Below are positions 12,901 through 26,518 of a stretch of 64,000 nucleotides of DNA, in pieces. Within the stretch, counting starts at the first letter, position 1. Every line of letters begins with the position of its first letter. The stretch comes from Arabidopsis thaliana. Taxonomy: Eukaryota; Streptophyta; Magnoliopsida; Brassicales; Brassicaceae. The DNA lies in assembly GCF_000001735.4 (NCBI RefSeq), contig NC_003075.7, positions 12,277,001 to 12,341,000 on the forward strand, written 5' to 3'. The notes below the pieces were generated by a model that saw only the letters and a list, made by a program, of their open reading frames with translations, made no database searches and had not been told where the DNA came from. The translations under genes were made by a program, and so were the position numbers.

Positions 12901-14591
12901 ATCTTTAATAAAGACAAAGATAGTTAGTGTATAATTCAAATCGAACTCACAGAAGTCAATAAGCGCGTAAAAATACAAAAATATCTGGCAGACTTTAGCA
13001 AGGTTTGTTTTCCAACAGAAATGGTCATTTCAGAATCATTTACATATCCATATATATAGCTCTTAAATGGTATATATTGGGTAATGGGTATTCGTTTAAA
13101 TAATTTTGTTTTCTGTAAATTTCAAATATTAATCTGATCAGTTTATCCATGTGTGTATATTTAGTGTATTATCATCAATATATGACATAGACAGACTTTC
13201 AAGTTGGTGCAAGAGGGGATGAAAATTTCTTCCCAGTTGCAAGAGTAAGCTGACTAGCATTTTTTTTTTATATATAATTTATTTCTCAAATGGTTTTTAT
13301 TATTGTTTTGTTGACTTTAAGTTTTTGCCTTTTATGGGACTGCAATCACCCGTGCCAACTTTTAATCTCCATCGCCTAAAAAAGAAAGAAAAGGCTACCA
13401 TTATGGACCGAAATATTTAAGACCATAATACAAAATTATACGAATATTTTCTGTAACTTATATATATGATCATTTGACAAAGCAAAGTCAATCAAATAAA
13501 CTTCAAAGAAATTATGAGCTTATAATAAGTTTGATAGTGTTAAATATAATCAAATCATTAAATTTAGTATTTATTTCATCTCGGTTTCCATTTGATAGAT
13601 AGATAAATGAAAGATAGCATCGCCAATAATGAAAAAACTTTATTTGATGGCAATACTTTGTTACATCATTTCTGTTTTCTTAATTTCATGTCGAAATATT
13701 GCCATGATTGTGTTCAACATAACTAGTTTTGAGGTAACAAGTTAAAAATTTGTTATATTTTTTGAATATGTTATTCAGTTGAAAGTCATTTAGATGTAAG
13801 TAAAAACAAACATAAGAAGTTAACATATCAATATTAACACAGCGAATAATCATTATTACAAAAAAAAGCAAAAAAATAGAAGAAGATATTATATATTGGA
13901 GAATCTTTCTTTAGTCTTAGTTGGGAAGATTTTGTGCTATGGGATTAAAGGTATCCATCCCTATTCTATGATAGAGGCGTGGGGTTATTGGACCAATCTA
14001 TATATATTACCACAAGGCTTAAGATGAAGTGATAATACAGTATTATTAATACCCTCCCAAATTATTTTTAAATATTTATCAAAAGAAGCTTACGGTATAG
14101 ATCATACTTGCAGCATTATTCTATAAGTTTATTTAATTTCAGTGGCTCGTTACGTGAACACAAGGTAAGCTAATAGACTTACGTGCCCCATTAAACACAT
14201 ACATAATTATACAAGTATCATGAAACTAGTGACAAAACCTCGATCAAATAAAGAAATTACCATGACGACAAAAGATAATTAAAAAAAAAACTACTATATG
14301 TCATACTCATGCATATGCATGTACAAATGCCGCTTTAAATATTTAATTTAGTTAAAGCAATGATATTTAAATTCTCTCTACTTCATATATATTCCAAAAG
14401 ACATATTGTCAAATTCCTTTTTTTAGTTATATATAATCATATATTCATATTGTTATATTTTCAATATTTAATAGTAAGATGGACTTTCCTGAATGTTGTG
14501 TATGATTTATAATTTGAGATATTTTGTCGGAGATGGATATTTGACAAGTTAATGTTACTTTATTAAAATTTTCTAAACATTTAGGTACGAA

Positions 14592-14611
14592 TTGACTTTT
14601 TCAAAAGTCAA
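14592..14611. promoter_or_regulatory. Palindromic double W-box upstream of WRKY29
   Basis: TTGACTTTT (14592-14600) and AAAAGTCAA (14603-14611) form a perfect 9-bp inverted repeat with a 2-bp spacer, so two TTGACT W-boxes sit head to head about 220-240 bp before the WRKY29 start. A further TTGACA lies near 14541. WRKY factors bind TTGAC(C/T), so auto- or cross-regulation is plausible. Confidence 0.6.
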
Positions 14612-14704
14612 CACAATAAATTTTAAAAGTTTAATGACTTAACGGGTTCACATGGGAAACGAAAACACCCTAAACCACAAACAATCTAATCTTATTTCCT
14701 TCTT

Positions 14705-14712
14705 TATATAAA
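14705..14712 (+). promoter_or_regulatory. TATA box of WRKY29
   Basis: TATATAAA lies 126 bp before the annotated start and 94 bp downstream of the W-box palindrome. It predicts transcription starting near 14735-14740. Confidence 0.55.
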
Positions 14713-14744
14713 CCGCTGTTTCCCAAAAGGCTTGTTCTCGTCAT

Positions 14745-14849
14745 ATGTACTTGTACACCAACCCACCAAAAGAGATAAAAGAGGAAACAAAAACTCGAAA
14801 AGAGAGAGATATATGGGTGAGGTGGCTTATATGGACGAAGGAGACCTAG
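14745..14849 (+). other. Out-of-frame uORF overlapping the WRKY29 start
   Basis: An ATG at 14745 opens a 34-codon frame that ends at TAG 14847-14849. It therefore runs past both candidate main starts (14813 and 14831) in another frame. Ribosomes starting here could not reinitiate at either one, so efficient WRKY29 translation would need leaky scanning or a transcript start downstream of 14745. Confidence 0.4.
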
Positions 14850-16088
14850 AAGCAATAGTCAGAGGCTACTCCGGCTCCGGAGACGCGTTTTCCGGCGAAA
14901 GTTCCGGTACGTTTTCACCTTCGTTTTGCCTACCGATGGAGACGTCTAGTTTCTACGAACCGGAGATGGAGACAAGTGGCTTAGATGAGCTCGGTGAACT
15001 TTACAAACCCTTTTACCCTTTCTCCACACAAACGATCCTCACAAGCTCGGTCTCTCTCCCTGAAGATTCAAAACCTTTCCGAGATGACAAGAAACAACGA
15101 TCACATGGTTGTCTTTTATCCAACGGATCAAGAGCTGATCATATCCGAATTTCAGAATCCAAATCAAAGAAAAGGTCAGTATTCTTGAAGTTCTTTAAGA
15201 GGGTTCTTTAAAATGCGAAATTTGGTTCTAAAATATTCTTATCAAATTAATCATATAAGAAAATTGGGTTTAAGTTGTCTTAGTTACTAGTATAAATCAT
15301 TAGTAAAATAAATAGTAACGCATACGCGTTTTGTTATATAATTCGTATAAATATACATATATATGCTCCTTGTTGAATAATTAGATCATAAATAAATAAT
15401 ATAAGTTTGAATTTGGACAGCAAGAAGAATCAACAGAAGAGAGTTGTTGAGCAAGTGAAAGAAGAGAATCTGTTGTCGGACGCATGGGCGTGGCGTAAAT
15501 ACGGGCAGAAACCCATCAAAGGATCTCCATACCCAAGGTCTTTAACCAATCCCGGTTTAATCTCATCTTCCTTTCTCCTAATCAAACATAACCGGTTTAC
15601 TAATCTTTCAATTTTGGTGTTTCTTTTTTTTCAGGAGTTATTACAGATGCAGTAGCTCAAAAGGGTGTTTGGCAAGAAAACAAGTCGAAAGAAATCCTCA
15701 AAACCCGGAGAAATTCACCATAACATACACTAATGAGCACAATCATGAACTACCAACCCGGAGAAACTCATTAGCCGGTTCGACTCGAGCAAAAACTTCC
15801 CAACCCAAACCAACCTTAACCAAAAAATCCGAAAAAGAAGTTGTTTCTTCCCCTACAAGTAATCCTATGATCCCATCCGCTGATGAATCTTCTGTTGCGG
15901 TTCAAGAAATGAGCGTTGCGGAAACGAGTACGCACCAAGCGGCTGGAGCAATCGAGGGCCGCCGCTTGAGTAACGGTTTACCATCGGATTTGATGTCCGG
16001 GAGCGGAACTTTTCCAAGTTTTACCGGTGACTTCGATGAACTATTGAATAGCCAAGAGTTCTTCAGTGGGTATTTATGGAATTACTAG
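14831..16088 (+). CDS. WRKY29: WRKY29 transcription factor (group IIe), 304 aa
   Basis: Exons are 14831-15174, 15421-15537 and 15635-16088 (915 nt, 304 aa). The WRKY domain carries WRKYGQK at residues 139-145 and the zinc ligands C159-x5-C165-x23-H189-x-H191, the group II spacing. The second intron interrupts the domain just after the Pro-Arg codons, where WRKY genes commonly carry it. A Lys-rich patch (around 112-122) precedes the domain and the C-terminus is Ser/Thr-rich and acidic. WRKY29 is a nuclear activator known downstream of the flagellin-triggered MAPK cascade. An in-frame ATG at 14813 would add six residues (MGEVAY); I chose 14831 because it gives the length I remember. Upstream lie a double W-box and an overlapping uORF. 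Confidence 0.95.
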
Positions 16089-16101
16089 AGAGCATTAGGT
16101 G

Positions 16102-16104
<3 letters not shown>

Positions 16105-16138
<34 letters not shown>
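16105..16138. repeat. (AT)n microsatellite in the 3' flank of WRKY29
   Basis: A near-uninterrupted TA/AT dinucleotide run begins about 17 bp after the stop codon, probably inside the 3' UTR. It is likely to vary in length between accessions. Confidence 0.85.
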
Positions 16139-16142
<4 letters not shown>

Positions 16143-16632
16143 AATTATATTATAGTTTTAGCCATTGAGGAAAATGTATATTTATGTCTAGTCTCTGGAG
16201 ATTAGAGCGTCGTAATTTTCGTCTTGTTTCCAACTTAAGCCTTAACCAATATAATTCGGATTTTCTTGTTATACAAATTGGTAAGAAGACAATCCACAAG
16301 AAGTGAAGTGTCTAACGTGAAAACATATAGTAAATAAGAATGAACTATATATAATGTATCATAAAAAATCTATACAATACAATGATATAAGAAAACCTAT
16401 ATAGACATCTGTAATTAAATAGTTTTCATTTTAGCTAAGATATACGATTCAATGATATATATGTGAGTGTGTGTATGTGTGTAGGTATATACATCTATAT
16501 AGAGATATATGTTTAAAGCAAACGATACATCCCCTGACTAATTATTTAAGTTTGTAGTCATAATAGTTTGTTGATGAGTAATGATTCTTCTTTGCTAATA
16601 TTTGTTTCCCCACAACCAATCTAAACGTGAGT
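16139..16632. other. Tail-to-tail spacer between WRKY29 and the GH9 gene
   Basis: AT-rich sequence expected to hold the 3' UTRs and poly(A) signals of both convergent genes. No additional gene was seen. Confidence 0.6.
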
Positions 16633-18791
<2,159 letters not shown>

Positions 18792-18880
18792 TTATTAATA
18801 AAACTTTTTAAAGAAGTGTTTCTCTTTTGAAATGGGTTTTGAGAGTTTCTTGATTTTGCATGAAATGTGACTCATGAGGG

Positions 18881-18888
18881 TATTTATA
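18881..18888 (-). promoter_or_regulatory. TATA box of the GH9 gene
   Basis: TATAAATA on the minus strand, 93 bp upstream of the start codon. Confidence 0.5.
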
Positions 18889-21772
18889 GATATTGCATGG
18901 AAGTTAAGTTGGGTACGTAATGTCATGTCATGAGATGTTTCACGTAATTTTAGGGTAATTTGGCTGCACTGTTTTTATTTTCTCTAACAAGAATTAAGTT
19001 TCGATGATTACGGACTTACAAGTAAAGGTTTTCGATATAGCAAGTTGTAGTTAAACATTTCACATCGTATATTTTTTCCTAACCACCACACTTTTTTTTT
19101 CCTTCTTTTCTATGATTCTATCTGTGAAGGTTTATAAACTGTTATTTAATGTAGAAGTTTTAATATATTTCCTTAAATAAGACCTTTCTGGTTCATTTAC
19201 AGCAAAACAAAAAAAATATCAAATCACTACTTCTTTTAAATGATTTTATTGTTTTTTCTTAAAACTAATAAACAATGTGTAAAACCTATGTTTGTATGTA
19301 GTTCTATAATCTATATCAATTTATATCGGTTTCCTAAGAAACCCATACCTATAGGTCCTCTGGTCTTACGCATATATATTGTCGTAAATTTGTAAAAATA
19401 CTCCATAACGATCCACAATTGTGTTTAGGTATGTATCTGAAACTTGACTTAAGAAACAAGGAAATGAATAAGAAAAGATCGTAAAAGGTATTGGTTTAAA
19501 AGGAATCAAAATCAAATACGCCGATTCCATGCCTATACTTTAGGATATACAAGCAAACTAATAATAAATAGTCAAGCAGAAAAAATCCCATATTTTGGAT
19601 GGATAATGAATGTATCCCACAATCCAAGTTCACTAAGATAAACAAATAATACTTTCACATGCAGAAAAGATAAACAAACTTCATTTCCTAATTCGCATGT
19701 ATAATTTGACAGAAATTGAATTGAACATTTACTAGTTACCCGTTTGGAAAATGAAATTGCAAACTTATTAGATGATGTAACGAACTAAATATATAACATA
19801 TCATCGTAAATATTGTAAATATGTTCACTTTTATAGCTTGATTAATGGTAAAATGAAAATTTGATCTAAAGAAAAGGCAATCTTATCTAGATGTGAAAAC
19901 GCAAAGTGTCGTTTTTCACGTGTGAGAATACTGATTGACTGGACTAGTACGTAGTAATATGGAGATGCCGTGCGGTTGAAATGTCTGTATAAAAACATTT
20001 CAGCACCCATTCCTTACAACGTCGTCAATGTTAGATTTTGCCGTTAGTTTTTATTTTATTTTGTTTTCAGTTGTCATAAACTTATTTCAGTTATCAGTTA
20101 TTATAACTAATTGTTTTTTGTTCCTCTTTTCCTGCTAAGTGTAAACCTATTGCACAAATTTCTTGCATGCGTGTTCACCGTATATATGTTTTTAATTCCT
20201 CTTTCGTTATTGGGTTTTTAATGATGAAATAAAACGGAACTCAACTAGGGACAGTACAGTTCATGATCATATTGGATACATGTATTAGTTCATTTAATTT
20301 AATTCAATTATATACACAATAGTTTATTTAATTTCTCTCTAAATGATTGATGATGATTGACGTTATTTTCACGGTTTTGGTACCGTATAAGTTTAGTAAA
20401 GTGTCAAAACGACATTGTTTGTGAAACATATGGAGTATTTTTTCAAGAGTTAATTTGCCACTCTATCATATCGTTTCTAAAAATTGAAATCATTTCTAGT
20501 TTTAATCCTGGTTTAGCTGTAGTGATACTATTATGCTCCTCATTCTCACAATTTATTTCTACTTTGTTTCTTTACCTTCACAATTTCTGCCAAATGAGAT
20601 CAATATAGACGTCTTCAACATCAAAGTTTTTGTTTATAAATACAAAATTTAAAATAATAATTTTGGTCAGAGTCGATGGTTATAAGGTGATGGGCGTGAT
20701 GGCAAAGCATGTGACAAAGTTTTATGTCCACTATTCTCTTTTCGCCTAACGCAAATTCGTGTACGTTACAACTCCCTAATAATAATGCGTTAATTACTCT
20801 GCCAAGCTCATTTTCATTTATTACTTTACATGTTTTTTTTGTTTAAAGCATTGTCATATTTATTGTCATTATGAAACCCAAAATGAAAGGAGTTAATTAG
20901 AGATCATTGTTTTCATCTAGAGCAGAGCTCTGAAACTGGAACCAATTATTTGGAGTCTTGATGCAAATTCATGTAGCCTTGGAGCTCTGAAATTGTTCTT
21001 CTATATGTTTGCTGATCAAATTGTTAAAATAATGGTGAGACTGAGACTCATGGTTTAAATACTAGCAAAAATGGTAAATTTAAAATCCCCCTTAGCCACG
21101 GACCTTGAGCAAAGAGTCTAGTGTATGTGTCTATATATGGTTCACCTTTTGGATAAGAAATCAATTTCAAGCTCATCTTTCTACATAGAGAGAAACTTGG
21201 ATCTTGTACTTTTTAAGATGGAAACATCCATAAAAAGGTAAAGATAAAGCTGATATGGCAAAACGCCAACAAAATCCTACAAGTAAATAAATCTTGGGCC
21301 AACTTTAATGTTCCTAAAAGAAATGAACTTAGCTACAAAGTTACTAGTCACGTCTCTGCTGCCAAAATTCTTGACACATTCTTTACACTTCTTCGAACAA
21401 AGAGAATGGTTTGATCCACAAAGGATGCAATGCGCACCGCTTCCACAACATTTGATCTGTGGCATAAATCAATCTTGCACCATAAGGGCTTGAAACTTTC
21501 AGCTTTTGCCACTAACACTCTAACGCAAACTTGTGTTAGACTGCAACCAAATGAAATATTTGAGAAGCACCAGATCCATTAACAGCAACTATGAGCCCAT
21601 TACAATGATTTGCCTCCATCAGTGTCTTGGATCGCTAACACTATCCAATAACCAGCCTAGCTGGTACTTAGACAGAATTTTTTTTTCTTCTGGATCTGTG
21701 AAAATAAATGTAACATGAGCCATTGACTAAGATCTAGCTCTAATTAACTCAGTCAAAACGACGATCAAAAGA
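18889..21772. other. Intergenic, mostly featureless
   Basis: AT-rich DNA without a convincing protein gene. A 62-codon Cys-rich frame on the minus strand (21277-21465) is discussed as a finding only. No transposon was identified. Confidence 0.5.
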
Positions 21773-21789
21773 TTGAACTATTGGAAATG
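21773..21789 (-). terminator. Plant snRNA 3' box
   Basis: On the minus strand the sequence reads CA, eight bases, then AGTTCAA. It satisfies the plant snRNA 3'-end signal CA(N)3-10AGTNNAA and begins 2-3 nt after the end of the U1 coding region. Confidence 0.75.
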
Positions 21790-21790
21790 G

Positions 21791-21947
21791 AAGGGGCCGC
21801 GCGAACGCAGGCCCCCAAGGCAACAAATAATGACGCAGGATCTCCCACTTGGGGTGACCTTTGGCTTAGCGCACCTCAAGTGCAGGAAGCCACCAGCCTA
21901 GGCCACGGATCTTCATGATCACCCGTAAACCCCGTCCAGGTAAGTAA
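21791..21947 (-). ncRNA. U1 spliceosomal snRNA gene, divergent copy
   Basis: The minus strand from about 21947 begins with TTACTTACCTGGACGGGG, which contains the U1 5' end that pairs with 5' splice sites (ACUUACCUG). It ends with a GC-rich hairpin capped by UUCG (GCG-UUCG-CGC inside GGGGCC/GGCCCC), the typical plant U1 stem-loop IV. The length of about 157 nt fits. Stem-loop I differs from the copy I remember, but its stem ACGGGU/AUCCGU still pairs. The U1A loop reads CUGCACUU rather than AUUGCAC, and the Sm-site region reads AUUAUUUGUUG. The canonical 5'-terminal A appears as U or is preceded by an extra base. A Pol II snRNA promoter and a 3' box flank it, so it may be a functional variant rather than a dead copy. 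Confidence 0.88.
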
Positions 21948-21971
21948 TTTGCAATCCTCGACCATCTTCTT

Positions 21972-22024
21972 TATTTATACTATGCTACACACGAGTGCCC
22001 ATCCTCAAACTTCCGATGAGGGAG
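21972..22024 (-). promoter_or_regulatory. Upstream sequence element and TATA of the U1 gene
   Basis: On the minus strand, CTCCCTCATCG (22014-22024) matches the plant USE consensus RTCCCACATCG at 9 of 11 positions. TATAAATA (21972-21979) lies 34 bp further on, and the RNA start is about 32 bp after the TATA box. The USE-TATA gap of 33-34 bp is the one that specifies RNA polymerase II in plant snRNA genes; Pol III genes have about 10 bp less. Confidence 0.72.
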
Positions 22025-23014
22025 CATCAACATTATCTCGTATCTACTATAGGCAGGCTTTCGTTGTTTGATTAGCCCAAGTTTTATTTCTTGATAGGCC
22101 GCAATGTCTATATTCCGGTCCAAATCAAACCCAACAGATTTTTTTTTTGTCGGCTATTTGTCACAGATTTCTTTTTATATACGAGGAACAAGGTTAATTA
22201 TATTGAACTAAACATTAAAAAAAAAAAAGAATTTTACAGATGCAGGTTGATATTTAACGTTATTGTGGGTCAACTCAACTCATAAGCAAAGTTGATATGA
22301 TACTATTTAAATTGACTTCACCACATCCACTTGACACTAATAAATTGACTTCTCCATCCCTATCCACACATATTTGAATCTTCCAATAAGGTTCCACGAA
22401 ACTGCTAGGAAAACAATATTTTCTAAGGCAATAGTCCCACTTTGGTTAATCATAAAATTGTCAAATCCACTATGTAATTTGTGATCCATAATAAATTAAA
22501 CCAGTTATTCATCATCTAAGTCAGACACTATTTTAACTCTAGAAAACTTGACAAAGTACATGAAATGTTTTTGAAGTGAAGTAACAAAATTCCAACATGT
22601 ACAAAATATATATTTTTTTTTTTAAACGAAAATATATACACTAGAGACCTCACCTATTTTTCTTAATAATATCAAATCTCACATATTTGATGTACACACA
22701 AAATTAAATTTATAGAAAATGAAATATATTATTTTAGAAAAATAAGGAGAAACTTTGTGGAAAAAATAGAAAAATATTTAAATTATTGTTTTTATAAATT
22801 TTATTTTGGGTTCGAACTCTTCAACTCCCTGAACACAAGTCGCATAAAACGAAGGAACAATCTAGAAGAAGAACGATAACATCCAATCTCTCTTTATATT
22901 CCTTCCTTCCATTGTGGCAATAAGTAACAAACCTTGCCCTCTACTTCATTCCCTCCTTGTTTTGATTTCATCGTCTTTGTTAGCTCTCCTCTGTTTTTTT
23001 TTCTTAGTCAATCG
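22025..23014. other. Promoter and leader region of SGT1A
   Basis: AT-rich, ending in a pyrimidine-rich leader just before the SGT1A start. No RNA gene or repeat beyond homopolymer runs was seen. Confidence 0.5.
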
Positions 23015-25493
23015 ATGGCGAAGGAGCTTGCTGATAAGGCTAAAGAGGCTTTCGTAGACGATGACTTCGATGTTGCTGTTGACTTGTACTCCAAAGCCAT
23101 TGACTTGGATCCTAATTGCGCTGAGTTCTTCGCTGATCGTGCTCAGGCCTATATCAAACTCGAAAGCTTCACTGGTAGCTTCTTTGTTCTGTTATCTTCG
23201 TCTTTTACTGTCGTGGACGCCTTCTGGGGTTCTGGGTTTTTGTATGTTTTCGGTTTCTTACTTCATCATAGCTGAAAGTTGTTGACTTTGCTGGATTATG
23301 TGTATTTAGGGTTTCGTTTTGTGTCCTGTCGCTTGATAGTGTCACAATTCTTTTCGAAAGTTTAAAGCTTTCGTATCAATTTGATACTAATGTGTCTCTC
23401 TTTTGCTGTTTGTGGAGGAACAATGTATCGGAATTGCTTTCATGAGAAACGAAATTTAGTTATTTGTTATCAGTAGCGAGTGCCCTTTACAAGTTATGCA
23501 TTCAAACATTGGTTTAAGTTGGTTTTAGCTGTGCTAGTCTTTTGATTCTTTGATTGTGAATATGGAGAATTTTGTTTACAGATAGTGTTAAGTATTAACG
23601 GAGTATTGAAAGTTTCAATTTTTGCTTGAGTGATTAGTCTTTAGTTCAACTATTTCTTGCTTTAAGAAAGTATTCTCTGCATTTTTAGCGTAGTATCATA
23701 GAACTTTACTAGTTGGATAAGATTTTGGTCTCATTTGATTCTCAATGAGCAGAGGCCGTGGCAGATGCGAACAAAGCAATTGAGTTGGATCCTTCATTGA
23801 CCAAAGCTTACCTAAGAAAAGGGTAACGTTTTGCTATTTCCTCCTATGTAACATTTTTAAGTCGTATATAAGTTGTAGTGAGAGTTTAATTTTCTCTGAT
23901 TCCTTAGTCCTTAGATTGTTTTACTACCAGTTTATATGGTCTGCAAATGTGGTATATATCTGTCAAGCTATTACTTCCATTGTTCATGGTTTGGTTTTTG
24001 TATTTGTAGAACTGCCTGTATGAAGCTTGAAGAGTATCGGACTGCTAAAACAGCTCTTGAAAAGGGTGCCTCTATCACGCCGAGTGAATCCAAATTTAAG
24101 AAGTTGATAGATGAATGCAATTTTCTAATCACAGGTATGTTTTTTGTGTTTTTTTCTTGTTTTCTGGTTGATTATGTTTACATGCCTAGAGTGATTGTAT
24201 TGTTTGCCATGGTGCAAAATATTTTGTTATGTAATTCACCTAAGGTTTTGATCTATGGAACTTGTAAATATCCTTTTTCCAGAAGAAGAGAAAGATTTGG
24301 TTCAACCGGTGCCTTCGACTTTGCCTTCAAGTGTGACAGCACCACCAGTATCTGAACTTGATGTCACCCCTACAGCCAAGTACAGGTAGTTTTATTGTAG
24401 AAAACAATACCAAAGTTTTTAAGAATCATTAAATATCTGATATTCTTGAGTGTTAACAGGCACGAGTACTACCAAAAGCCAGAGGAAGTTGTGGTAACTG
24501 TTTTTGCAAAAGGAATACCCAAGCAGAATGTTAACATCGACTTTGGTGAACAAATTGTGAGTATAAGGCTCTTAAGAACCCAACTCAATGGCACTTCTGT
24601 GTGCTTGTGTGTTAATGGTATTGTTTTGTGTTTTGAAGCTGAGTGTTGTGATTGAGGTTCCTGGAGAGGATGCGTATTATCTCCAACCGAGATTGTTTGG
24701 AAAGGTAATTTATCTGTTGAATGAATTAATGTTGGTTTTTCTTTCAACACTCTGAGCTGAACATGTTACATGACTTTGTTTTACGGTGTATATTCAGATA
24801 ATACCAGATAAGTGCAAATATGAAGTATTGTCGACCAAAATTGAGATCTGTCTTGCAAAAGCCGATATAATCACATGGGCCTCCCTCGAACACGGCAAAG
24901 GGCCAGCGGTTTTGCCAAAGCCTAATGTCTCATCAGGTTTTCTACCTTTTCCTTCTTCAGTGTCATCTGATGAGCTTAAACAACAGTCTCTTGTAATGTA
25001 AATCTTATGTTGTATGTATGATGATGCAGAGGTTTCACAGAGGCCAGCTTATCCATCTTCTAAGAAAGTTAAGGACTGGGACAAGCTGGAAGCTGAAGTG
25101 AAGAAGCAGGTCCGTCTCTTACCATGTACTTAAAACCTCGACCAAACGGTTTTGTTTTTTCTCTTCTTTTGTTTGATTGTGGTTGACTTGCAGGAAAAAG
25201 ATGAGAAGCTGGAAGGAGACGCAGCTTTGAACAAATTCTTCCGGGAGATATACCAGAATGCGGATGAGGATATGAGGCGAGCGATGAGCAAATCATTTGT
25301 GAGTATCTCTTTTCATGGAGTACTGTAAAAGTTTTGTCCTTTTGATCGACTCATTTATGGTTTTCGGGTTTTGAACAATGAGCAGGTGGAATCGAATGGG
25401 ACAGTGCTGTCAACAAACTGGCAAGAGGTTGGGACTAAGACAATCGAGAGTACTCCTCCGGATGGCATGGAGCTCAAGAAATGGGAGATCTGA
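23015..25493 (+). CDS. SGT1A: SGT1A, HSP90/SKP1-associated co-chaperone, 350 aa
   Basis: Ten exons: 23015-23174, 23753-23822, 24010-24134, 24283-24385, 24460-24556, 24639-24704, 24798-24936, 25030-25109, 25194-25298 and 25386-25493 (1053 nt, 350 aa). The three SGT1 domains are in order: TPR repeats (about 1-110), CS domain (about 153-242, starting at R-H-E-Y-Y) and the C-terminal SGS domain (about 260-350, ending D-G-M-E-L-K-K-W-E-I). SGT1 links HSP90 and RAR1 to NLR immune receptors and also acts with SCF ubiquitin ligases; Arabidopsis has two copies, and the lack of the SGT1B-type sequence plus this locus position point to SGT1A. A broken copy of exons 4-5 lies 1.0-1.3 kb downstream of the stop codon. 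Confidence 0.95.
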
Positions 25494-25824
25494 TCTGATA
25501 TGATATGATGATCCTTTCCTTTTTATGCAGTTGTGAATTTTGCCTAAATGTAGACAAATCTTGAAACCTGGTCCCTTTCTTCCTGTAATGAGGATCCTAA
25601 GGTTTTTGCTTTTTTGTTAAATATGGCTTTCTACCTCTGCTATGTTGTGACTTGTGAGTTATATTGTCTTTAGGTCTCAACTTTTTTGTTTTTGTTTTTA
25701 TTTGAGTATTCATAATTTCATCATGATCACTATTCTTTAGTTTTTGTTAAAACTTACTTAATTAGTCTACAAAACCAAATATATCCCAAGTATGGAGTTA
25801 AAAGTCAAAGAATTGAGTTAACCT

Positions 25825-25894
25825 CTCGATCGAGTTGTAAATTGTCACTTTAGAGTCGTCTCGATCGAGTTGTAAATTGTCACTTTAGAGTCGT
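25825..25894. repeat. Perfect 35-bp tandem duplication
   Basis: Two identical head-to-tail copies of a 35-bp unit (25825-25859 and 25860-25894). Each starts with the 10-bp palindrome CTCGATCGAG. The lack of divergence suggests recent origin. No coding function is apparent. Confidence 0.85.
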
Positions 25895-26187
25895 TTTAAA
25901 CTTAAGTATGGAGAAAGTGATTTTTTATTAAAGAGTTATACAATATTTGTAATTATGAAAGGAACTACGTTACCGACTTGGTGTTGTCCAATGGTATATT
26001 TTCTAGGTAGAGATGTTGGATTCGACATCTTTAGAGATATGTTTTCTTTAAAAGAAATGAATTTAACTTGTTGTAGATCCTGCTTCTCGAACATATAGAG
26101 CCTTCGAACTTAAACTTCCATATATTCCAAAGAAATAAAAAACCCACGTTATTTGTGTAAAATTTTTACATCTCACAACCTTTATTT
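25895..26187. other. Spacer between SGT1A and the mosaic patch
   Basis: AT-rich, no gene recognised. Confidence 0.5.
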
Positions 26188-26425
26188 TCCGATAAAATTG
26201 TGATTTTTTAATATATATTGACATGGAATATTCTTTTGATTATGCAGGTGATCAGAGCATCGAGTCAATAATCCTTAATGTTCAATAATCCAATCAGCCG
26301 CACGTAATAGGAGAAGAAATCTATTTGTTTTTAAGGCCGCCTATGATCTATATATATGAACTACCCACACCTGTTTTAACTAACAAAATCTAAAGTTTTC
26401 TCAACTAGCCAAAAAAAACCCTAAA
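26188..26425 (+). repeat. Copy of the small-peptide gene promoter and leader
   Basis: Clearly similar to 28624-28846, with small indels. It shares the TTCCGATAAA start, the block around ATAATCCAATCAG, the GGCCGCCTATGATC block, the TATATATATGAAC core and the CCCTAAAAG leader. It stops before the start codon of the peptide gene, so it is a copied promoter without its reading frame. Confidence 0.7.
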
Positions 26426-26518
26426 AGGCTCTGATCCAATTTCATCCGTCAAAAATCTTATAATAAATGAACTATCTTAGGTTGACCAACGTATCTTCTT
26501 TGATCACCTTGATAAGAG
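26416..26518 (+). repeat. Copy of the upstream flank of the first aminotransferase gene
   Basis: Similar to about 29859-29957, from AAAAGGCTCTGATCCAATTTC to CACCTTGATAAGAG, about 90 percent identical by eye. It abuts the preceding copied block at a shared AAAAG-CTCT and the following SGT1A fragment at a shared AAGAG. Confidence 0.7.

Larger units (their letters stand above)
9452..14704. other. Gene desert, 5.2 kb
   Basis: Strongly AT-rich DNA between the RRP12-like gene and WRKY29. Open frames are short, lack coding character and have no recognisable domains. Apart from the hairpin at 9926-9981 and a 7-bp inverted repeat (AAACCGG/CCGGTTT, about 9513-9534), I see only simple AT tracts. Diverged transposon remnants are possible but I could not name one. 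Confidence 0.55.

Noticed and set aside
22806..22830. GGTTCGAACTC string resembling a tRNA T-arm
   Set aside because: No acceptor, D or anticodon arm can be placed around it.
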